From positions 1-64,000 of the forward strand of contig JAJCXR010000038.1 in assembly GCA_029263315.1 (NCBI GenBank): a stretch of DNA of 64,000 nt. Direction: 5' to 3'. Positions 58,066 through 64,000 of this stretch are shown here, one piece after another; position 1 is the stretch's first letter, and each line of letters opens with the position of its first letter. The stretch is from Acidobacteriota bacterium (GTDB taxonomy: Bacteria > Acidobacteriota > Thermoanaerobaculia > Multivoradales > J023). The notes under the pieces were generated by a model that saw only the letters and a list, made by a program, of their open reading frames with translations, had not been told where the DNA came from and made no database searches. Both the position numbers and the translations under genes were made by a program.

Positions 58066-59013
58066 ATGTACATTTCCTACACCCAACCCCTACAGCGCGC
58101 CTGGGACCACATGGTCCGCATGCTGTTTCGTCCGTTCGACCTCACCACTTGGCTGGTCTTGGGCTTTTCGGCCTGGTTGGCGAACTTGGCCGGCAGTGGC
58201 TCCGGCGGTTCCGTCGGCAATTTCGACAGCGACCTGCGGCGCAATCGTTTCGAGGGCGATGCCTTTGCGGAATCTCTGCGGGATGGCTGGGAGTATGTGC
58301 TCAACCACTCGTGGTTGCTGTCTTTGATCGTCGGTGGGTTTGTTTTTTTTGTCGTCTTGATCGTCTTAGTGACTTGGATCAGCTCCCGGGGCAAGTTCAT
58401 TTTTCTCGACAACGTCGTCCGTCGGCGGCATGAGATCACGGAGCCGTGGAAGCGATTTCGGCGTCTCGGCGATTCGCTGTTTTGGTTTCGTCTCTTGCTG
58501 GGATTGGTCCAGCTGTCGGTGGGTCTGGTGATTGGGTGGGGCGCCATCCTGCTGTTTCTGACAGGATTTGGCGCCTTCGGACGCCCAGAGGGCGCCGTCT
58601 TGGGAGTCCTCATCGCCCTCTGGGTCATGGTCCTATTGCTCTACATCGTGATCTCGATCGCCATCGCCTTCTTCCTCGATGCCTTCGTCGTGCCGATCAT
58701 GTATCGCTTCGAGCTGACCACCATGGAGGCGTGGAAGTACTTCCTACCGTTGTTCTCCCGTCATGGCGGCTCGTTCATTCTTTGTGCGCTGTTTGTTCTA
58801 GGGCTCGCCATCGCGGTGATGCTCGGCGTCGTCTTGGTCGGATTCATGACTTGCTGCATCGGCTTTGTGCTGCTCGCCATCCCGTATGTGGGGACGGTGA
58901 TCCTGTTACCGATCGCGGTCACCTATCGAGCCTTCACGGTGCAATGGTTGGGGCAGCTACATCCAGATTTGGTCTTGATCCGGCCGCCTGGAGAGCCGCT
59001 TCAGGGGACCTGA
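58066..59013 (+). CDS. Polytopic membrane protein, 315 aa
   Basis: Six to seven hydrophobic segments: about 27-45, 88-112, 138-165, 177-205, 232-258 and 262-285. The family resembles an uncharacterised bacterial membrane protein group. No catalytic residue stands out. The gene is convergent with the O-antigen-ligase-like gene, whose in-frame extension overlaps its 3' end by 13 bases. Function is unknown. Confidence 0.75.
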   Translation: MYISYTQPLQRAWDHMVRMLFRPFDLTTWLVLGFSAWLANLAGSGSGGSVGNFDSDLRRNRFEGDAFAESLRDGWEYVLNHSWLLSLIVGGFVFFVVLIVLVTWISSRGKFIFLDNVVRRRHEITEPWKRFRRLGDSLFWFRLLLGLVQLSVGLVIGWGAILLFLTGFGAFGRPEGAVLGVLIALWVMVLLLYIVISIAIAFFLDAFVVPIMYRFELTTMEAWKYFLPLFSRHGGSFILCALFVLGLAIAVMLGVVLVGFMTCCIGFVLLAIPYVGTVILLPIAVTYRAFTVQWLGQLHPDLVLIRPPGEPLQGT

Positions 59014-59153
59014 GTCGGCGCCTTGCCCTGCTGGCGCATGAGTTGCACTTCTAACCCTTGGGCGAAGGCCTGGGAGCCGGGCATACGGGAGCTGCGATAG
59101 TAGTCGATGGCGGACTCCAGATCGCCGAGCTCCCTGGCCGTCGCGCCGGCCAA
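59001..59153 (-). pseudogene. In-frame continuation beyond the TAG of the ligase-like gene
   Basis: These 50 codons plus stop follow the TAG without a frame change and read LAGATARELGDLESAIDYYR then a typical TPR helix ending KAPTQVP. The content is that of the same protein's final TPR. It overlaps the convergent membrane protein gene by 13 bases. It is translated only if TAG is suppressed or is not real. Confidence 0.6.
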
Positions 59154-60917
59154 CTAGCAGCCCTGGCCATAGTAGTCGCCACGACGGCAGGCTTCGCCGT
59201 AGGCCTGGAGGGCCGACTGACGGTCGTGGTGGTAGAGCAGGTTACCCAGCTCGATCCAGGCCCGGCCGTCGTTGGGCCCCAGATCGAGGGCGCTGCGGTA
59301 GTGGGCCTCCGCCCGCAGGCGTTGGTCGGGATCTGTGGCGACCAGTTGCCGTGCCCTCCACAGGTGGGCGGCGGCACTGTGAGGATGCCGACGTGTGGCC
59401 TGCTCGGCCAGCTGGGGATTGTCCGGCACGAGAAAGGCGACAAGATCGTCGAAATCGTCGCTACAACGGAACAGGGCACGGAACGCGTCGTCCCGCCGTT
59501 GGATGTCGCCTCGACGGTCGGCCAAGCGGGCGATGAAGTAGTGGCTGTGGCAACGACGATCGGTGTGTTTGGCCAGGTGACGGCTGACCCGGTCGTGGCG
59601 CTCAGGTGCGACCAGCAGCACGTTGGCGGTTTCGAGGACGGCCAGATTGAAGTCGATGCGGTGACGCAACCCTACCCCCAGGGCCGCCAGGGCCGCCAGA
59701 GCCGCCAGGCAACGGGCGATGACTTGCGACGTTTTCCGTCGGCGGGGCCGCGGCGACGTGGGCCTGACGGGCCGCGACGCTTCCATGGCGGTGGGCTGGC
59801 AGGCCAGGCCGAGCAGACACCAGAAGGGCAGGCTGCCGATCTGGCCAAAGGCCACCACATCGACGCTGCCGTAGATCAAATAGGCGGTCAGCCCCGCCGC
59901 TAGTCCCAGAACCCGGGCCCGTTGTCGACCCTCCGGCGCCTGTCGCCACGCCTCGATGAGGCGACAGGCGGCGACGGCGAGCAGCGTCCACAGGGCCAGC
60001 AACGAGAGGAGCCCGAGCTCGCTGGCGACGTGCAGGAAGAAGTTGTGGGCGTCCTCGACGTGGACCATGGGCTCGAAGCGGGATAGCGGGTAGAGCTCGC
60101 CCACCACCTTCTCCGAGGCCCCGAGGCCGACACCGGTGAACGGCATGTCGGCCACCGCCTGGGCGTGCCGTAACCAAATATGGGGTCTGCCGGTGAGAAA
60201 CGTATAGGCGGTCAGCCGTTGCCCCTTGTCGTCGAAGACGAAGAACTCCAAGAAGGTGCTCCAGCCCCCGGCCACAAGCCACAGGAAAGCTCCTCCAATG
60301 CCGATTCGAACGGTCCGACGGCCCCGTCGACCGAGCCACCACAGCATGGGTACCAAGACCATGGCGCAAGCTCCGAGGCCGCTGCGCGAGCTGCTGTGGT
60401 AGAGCATGCCGAGAAAGAGCAGGGCCGCCGCCAGGGCGACCATCCGACCGGCCCGGGGGTCGAAGGGGGCGGCGACGGGCGGGTCGGGTCCGGGGGTGGC
60501 GTCGCCGACCTTTGAATCGGCCAGGGCGGTGGCCAAGGCCCAGGGAATAAAAAAGAGCAGGATGCCCGCCAGCTCATTGGGACCGAAGTGTCGGTGGGCG
60601 AGCACATAACCGAGGCCGACCAGCAGCCAAGCCATGCCCACGCCGGGCACGGCGGCGGAGCGCCAACGGCAGAGCGCTGCAAAGAGCAGCAGGCCGATCC
60701 AGTGAATTCCATGCAGGGCCACCAGGTGCGGCATCGGCCCGGGGTTTTCCACGGCGGAGCGCAGGGGGTGCAAGGTCCAGGAGAGGATGGTCGACACCAC
60801 CAGCCAGGACCAGGCTATGGTCAGGGCGACGTCGAGCCGCCGAGATCCTCGGCCGGCTGAAGGTCGACCGGCTGGGGGTTGCTCCAAAGAAATTTGGTTG
60901 GTCGGGGGGACACCCAT
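59154..60917 (-). CDS. O-antigen-ligase-like membrane protein with TPR tail, in-frame TAG, 587 aa
   Basis: About eleven membrane helices include the Wzy_C-type region: LYHSSSRSGLGACAMVLVPM, GVGLGASEKVV and AHNFFLHVASELGLLSLLAL. The last 150 residues are TPR-like. Such proteins ligate or polymerise surface glycans. The frame stops at TAG (59156-59154), but the same frame continues for 51 codons with matching TPR sequence to a TGA at 59003-59001. The shorter form may be truncated by mutation, by sequencing error, or read through. ATG at 60917 begins a conserved N-terminus. Confidence 0.78.
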   Translation of the reverse strand: MGVPPTNQISLEQPPAGRPSAGRGSRRLDVALTIAWSWLVVSTILSWTLHPLRSAVENPGPMPHLVALHGIHWIGLLLFAALCRWRSAAVPGVGMAWLLVGLGYVLAHRHFGPNELAGILLFFIPWALATALADSKVGDATPGPDPPVAAPFDPRAGRMVALAAALLFLGMLYHSSSRSGLGACAMVLVPMLWWLGRRGRRTVRIGIGGAFLWLVAGGWSTFLEFFVFDDKGQRLTAYTFLTGRPHIWLRHAQAVADMPFTGVGLGASEKVVGELYPLSRFEPMVHVEDAHNFFLHVASELGLLSLLALWTLLAVAACRLIEAWRQAPEGRQRARVLGLAAGLTAYLIYGSVDVVAFGQIGSLPFWCLLGLACQPTAMEASRPVRPTSPRPRRRKTSQVIARCLAALAALAALGVGLRHRIDFNLAVLETANVLLVAPERHDRVSRHLAKHTDRRCHSHYFIARLADRRGDIQRRDDAFRALFRCSDDFDDLVAFLVPDNPQLAEQATRRHPHSAAAHLWRARQLVATDPDQRLRAEAHYRSALDLGPNDGRAWIELGNLLYHHDRQSALQAYGEACRRGDYYGQGC

Positions 60918-61297
60918 GACAGCGTTTTATCAGACCCGCCACGCCATGGCAGCGACGGCCGACAAAAAAGTTGCCCGGCAGGCGGGGAGAGCCAAGCCGG
61001 GCACTGGGTGAAGGACAGAACAGATCGCCCAAGGGGCGACCGTTGGAGACCGACGCCCGAACGCCTGGTGCATCGACGGGAACCCGGGTGAGGAGGGTCA
61101 CCCTCCGTGATGTGGCATGCTCGAGAGCTTCGGTCTGCCTCTACTTATTAAGCGAGATTTGAGACCCAATCCCTTCAAAGTCATCGGATTTTCTTCTGTT
61201 GGCGGGTGATGTCAGTAGAATGCGGCTTCCCAGGGTTGCGTTTTGACGACGGCGACGGAGCCGGCGAGGTCATGATCCGGGACTTGGAGGCTCGAAG
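60918..61297. other. 380 bp without a gene
   Basis: No gene or RNA was recognised in this divergent gap. Both flanking genes probably start from promoters here; a GGAGG ribosome site for the right-hand gene is at its edge. Confidence 0.4.
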
Positions 61298-61927
61298 ATG
61301 GGAACAGCATGGCGGACGATCAGGGTTTGGCTGATGGGCGCTTGCATCGCCGCGATGGTGGGCGCCACAGCTGGCTTGGCTGCGGAGGAGCTCAGTGATC
61401 GTCAACTGAACAAGCTCGAACGGCAAGCCGGTAAGGCATTGGAGGGCGGCGAGGAGGCGGAGGCGCGACAACTCTACGAAAGCCTCCTGTCGGCGACGCA
61501 ACCGGCCGATCAACGTCGCGCCGAAGCCCTGCATGCGGTGTTGATGCTCGAGGTCGCAGCCGCCGGAGAGTTGACACCGGTGGCCGAGGCTCTGCTCGAC
61601 GAGCTCCTGGTGTCATTTCCTCGCCATCCACAACGGCGCCAGATCACGATGCTCGACCACTGGCGCCGTCAGCGCCGCGGCTTCGAGGCGCAAGTGACCG
61701 AGCTTCAGAGCTCCCTGGCCGAGCAGGTGGAAGCCTGCGAGGCGATGACCGGCGAGCTGGCCGGCGCGGCGGGGGAGAAGGAGGGGCAGCTGCGCAGCGA
61801 GAATCAGCGGCTGCGCCGCGAGGTGACGTCCCTGAAGCGGCAGCTGGAGACGACCGAAAGCGAGCTGGTCAAGAAAGAGCAAGCCTTGGAGAAGCTCAAG
61901 GACGCCTTGGTCGGCGGGGGTGGCTAG
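61298..61927 (+). CDS. Exported coiled-coil protein, 209 aa
   Basis: A signal peptide (about 1-29) is followed by a helical TPR-like region (about 30-110) and a long coiled coil (about 120-205) with heptads such as ELQSSLAEQVEACEAM and LRREVTSLKRQLETTE. It ends in GGGG. ATG at 61298 has a GGAGG site. Its stop overlaps the converging hybrid kinase gene by four bases. It may be a periplasmic scaffold; the family is not recognised. Confidence 0.7.
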   Translation: MGTAWRTIRVWLMGACIAAMVGATAGLAAEELSDRQLNKLERQAGKALEGGEEAEARQLYESLLSATQPADQRRAEALHAVLMLEVAAAGELTPVAEALLDELLVSFPRHPQRRQITMLDHWRRQRRGFEAQVTELQSSLAEQVEACEAMTGELAGAAGEKEGQLRSENQRLRREVTSLKRQLETTESELVKKEQALEKLKDALVGGGG

Positions 61928-64000
61928 TGGAGGGCGGCGGTCCGCAGGGTCCGCAGATCAAAGGCCATCTTGTCGAGCACGGCTTCTGCTAAACCCTCCA
62001 ACCGTTGTGCTTCCTCGGTCTGCAAAGGGATTTCGGTCAGCACGACCACCGGCAGTGTCGCCAGCTCTGGGCTGCCGCGTATCTGGCGCAGGAACTCAAA
62101 TCCGTCCATCTGCGGCATGCTCAAGTCGAGCAAGATTGCATCCGGTGGATCGTCGGGTAGCATCGCCAAGGCCACTAGGCCATTGGCCGCCTCGCTCACC
62201 GACCATCCCCTGGCCTGACATAGCCCCCTCAGGCGCTGCCGGTCCTCGTCGTTGTCGTCGACTATCAGCACGTGTCCGGGACCGCGTCGATCGCCGGTGA
62301 GCTGATGCAGGGTTTCAAATAGCTCTTGGCGCCGTAGTTGCCAGGCATGGGCCTCCGGATCGGATGCCGCAGGTGACATCGCCCCTGGGCCGGCTGAGAC
62401 ACCGCCTTCTGGGACGCCTTCTCCGGGGGTGCCGCCACCCTCGCCTCCGGAGGTCTGGCCGGAAGCTGGGATGATCGAGGTGTTGGGCGGCGGCGGTACG
62501 GGGAGCGTTGTTGGGCCGTCGATCATGGCCTCGGGGTCGGGCACCACGGCTGGCAAGTCGATGGTGAACGTGGTGCCGGCGCCGAGGCGACTGTCGACGG
62601 TCAGCTGCCCGGCCATCAATTCGCAGAAGCGTTTGCTGATGGAGAGCCCCAAACCAGTGCCGCCGAATTGTCGGGTGGTGGACGAGTCCGCCTGCGTGAA
62701 CTCATCGAAGATGCGCTGCATTTGCTCGTCGCTCATGCCGATACCGGTATCGGTGACGCGAAAACGGAGACGGTCGCCGTCGGCGGTGGCATAGCGTTCC
62801 GCTTGCAGGCGGATGGTACCGGCGGTGGTGAATTTGCAGGCGTTCGACAACAGGTTGAAGAGGGTTTGGCGGAGCTTGGTCTCATCGGCCCGCAGGATTC
62901 CGAGGTTGGGGGCGAGGGCCAGCTCGAGGCGGTTCTCTTGCTTGGCCACCAGCGGGCGGATGGTGGCGCTGACGTCGTCGACCAGCGAGGTGATGGCGAT
63001 GTCTTCGAGGAACAGAGTCATCTTGCCGGCCTCGATCTTCGACAAGTCGAGCACGTCATTGATCAGCGCCAGGAGATGATTGCTGGCGGTCAAGATACGT
63101 TGCAGATCGGGGATGAAATCCTCCTGCTGCAGGTCTTCGGCTTCTTCGATGAGCATCTCGCTGTAACCGATGATGGCGTTCATCGGGGTGCGCAGCTCGT
63201 GACTCATATTGGCCAGAAACGTGCTCTTGGCGCGGTTGGCATCCTCGGCGGCGGCCCTCGCTTCTTCCACCTTGGAGCGGGCCGTCAAGAGATTGACGGA
63301 CATGTCATTGAAGGTGCGGGCCAACTCGGCCAGCTCGTCGCCACCGCGGCTTGGGATGCGGTGCTGAAGATCCCCCTGGCCGATGCGCCGGGCGCCTGAC
63401 TTCAAGGCGGTGAGGCCGCGGCTCAGCTGAGCCGAAAAGACCAGGGCGACGACAAAGGCGACGAGGGCGGAGACGGCGAAGATACTGAGGATACGTCGAT
63501 TGGTGACTTCAGCCATGGCGGAGAAGCGGGAGCGCGCCACTTCCACCTGTTGACGTTGGGAGACTTGCAGCCGATCCAAGAGACCCGTGATCTCCTGCGC
63601 CAGCGCCAGTTGTGGCTCAGAACAACCGGCGGCGGCCGACGCCTCCGTTGCCTCGGTATTCTCTATTGCCTCGAGGGGCGCCGGAGCCGTGTCCCTGTCC
63701 GTCTCCGTAGCCGTCTCCTCGGATTCCTCTTCGATCTTGCTGGTCAGGCACTGGAAGAAGCCTCCCCAGACATCTTCCAGGGTGCTGAAACCTTGGCTGA
63801 GGCGGCGGACGGTTTCGGCGTCGGCGGCGGGGTTTCGGGGGTCGACGTCGGAGCCCATGGCGGTGGGCTGGTTCGCCATGGAGGCCAGGCGGCGTGCCAT
63901 CTGGGATAGGCCTTGGAGCTCGCGGAGCTTTTCCTCGACCTGGGCCGTTTCGAGGAAGGCGCTTTCCAAATCGGCCTGGGCCAATAGGTGGAGGTTGCGC
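61924..64000 (-). CDS. Hybrid sensor histidine kinase with receiver domain (5' part outside window)
   Basis: The open frame continues off the right edge, so the N-terminus is missing. Counting from 63984: an extracytoplasmic helical region (to 160), membrane helix (about 164-187), HAMP (about 188-240), HisKA with His262 in NMSHELRTPMNAIIGY, HATPase with NLLSNACKF, DTGIGMSDEQ and GGTGLGLSISKRF, a Pro/Gly-rich linker, and a receiver domain with LIVDD and phospho-acceptor in ILLDLSMPQMDG. It is a hybrid kinase that probably passes phosphate to its own receiver. No cognate output protein lies in the window. Confidence 0.93.
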   Translation of the reverse strand, partial: RNLHLLAQADLESAFLETAQVEEKLRELQGLSQMARRLASMANQPTAMGSDVDPRNPAADAETVRRLSQGFSTLEDVWGGFFQCLTSKIEEESEETATETDRDTAPAPLEAIENTEATEASAAAGCSEPQLALAQEITGLLDRLQVSQRQQVEVARSRFSAMAEVTNRRILSIFAVSALVAFVVALVFSAQLSRGLTALKSGARRIGQGDLQHRIPSRGGDELAELARTFNDMSVNLLTARSKVEEARAAAEDANRAKSTFLANMSHELRTPMNAIIGYSEMLIEEAEDLQQEDFIPDLQRILTASNHLLALINDVLDLSKIEAGKMTLFLEDIAITSLVDDVSATIRPLVAKQENRLELALAPNLGILRADETKLRQTLFNLLSNACKFTTAGTIRLQAERYATADGDRLRFRVTDTGIGMSDEQMQRIFDEFTQADSSTTRQFGGTGLGLSISKRFCELMAGQLTVDSRLGAGTTFTIDLPAVVPDPEAMIDGPTTLPVPPPPNTSIIPASGQTSGGEGGGTPGEGVPEGGVSAGPGAMSPAASDPEAHAWQLRRQELFETLHQLTGDRRGPGHVLIVDDNDEDRQRLRGLCQARGWSVSEAANGLVALAMLPDDPPDAILLDLSMPQMDGFEFLRQIRGSPELATLPVVVLTEIPLQTEEAQRLEGLAEAVLDKMAFDLRTLRTAALH

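Noticed and set aside
59154..59156. TAG as a pyrrolysine codon
   Set aside because: No pyrrolysine genes are visible and other genes here end in TAG, for example at 61927.

Overview
The window is GC-rich bacterial chromosome with an accessory left third (1 to about 12.6 kb) and an ordinary chromosomal remainder. The core genes indicate a Gram-negative, LPS-making heterotroph: a Kdo/lipid A cluster, LolA, and an O-antigen-ligase-like protein. A large duplicated-permease ABC protein of the type abundant in Acidobacteriota, TPR Ser/Thr kinases and secreted proteins ending in an FADGFESG-type tail suggest an acidobacterial lineage, perhaps Thermoanaerobaculia-like. That placement is inference.

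Left accessory region. A CRISPR array of 11 repeats and 10 spacers (138-918) has no cas genes in view. Its last repeat is cut by the 3' end of a minus-strand group II intron remnant whose reverse transcriptase is almost entirely deleted. About 2.3 kb of decayed DNA follows: a MITE-like inverted repeat, a PIN-toxin fragment, a 12-bp minisatellite and two long hairpins. Next come a nuclease-like gene and a four-helix membrane protein gene, flanked by a broken and an intact copy of one 145-aa gene. From 12.3 kb down to 7.75 kb a leftward block encodes a phage-type replication protein, an HTH protein, a ParB-like protein, a Mom-like DNA-modification protein, a small helical protein and a RadC/JAMM protein. 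It abuts the 3' end of a tRNA-Phe gene, which suggests an integrated element. No integrase, structural genes or second att copy are visible.

Chromosomal region. After tRNA-Phe come a zinc phospholipase/nuclease-like protein, purH, lolA and a small exported protein. Then follows the compact run kdsB-pyrG-kdsA-kdsD-kdsC-lpxL, which makes and activates Kdo and acylates lipid A; several genes overlap and at least two start at TTG. A leftward operon (27.9 to 24.6 kb) encodes a GntR-HTH/PP2C phosphatase fusion, a YtrA-like GntR regulator, an ABC ATPase and a membrane permease.

From 28 to 41 kb lie small lipoproteins, a PNPOx-like protein, a PhzF-like protein, an ECF sigma factor with its YCII partner, a haem-oxidase-like membrane protein, a transglutaminase pair and two secreted beta-propeller proteins. 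A 2277-aa kelch/C25-peptidase protein (41.1-48.0 kb) is followed by a signalling cluster: TPR Ser/Thr kinase, FHA protein, sensor kinase and response regulator. The right end holds an exported protein, the large ABC permease, a membrane protein, an O-antigen-ligase-like gene with an in-frame stop, a coiled-coil exported protein and a hybrid sensor kinase that runs off the window.
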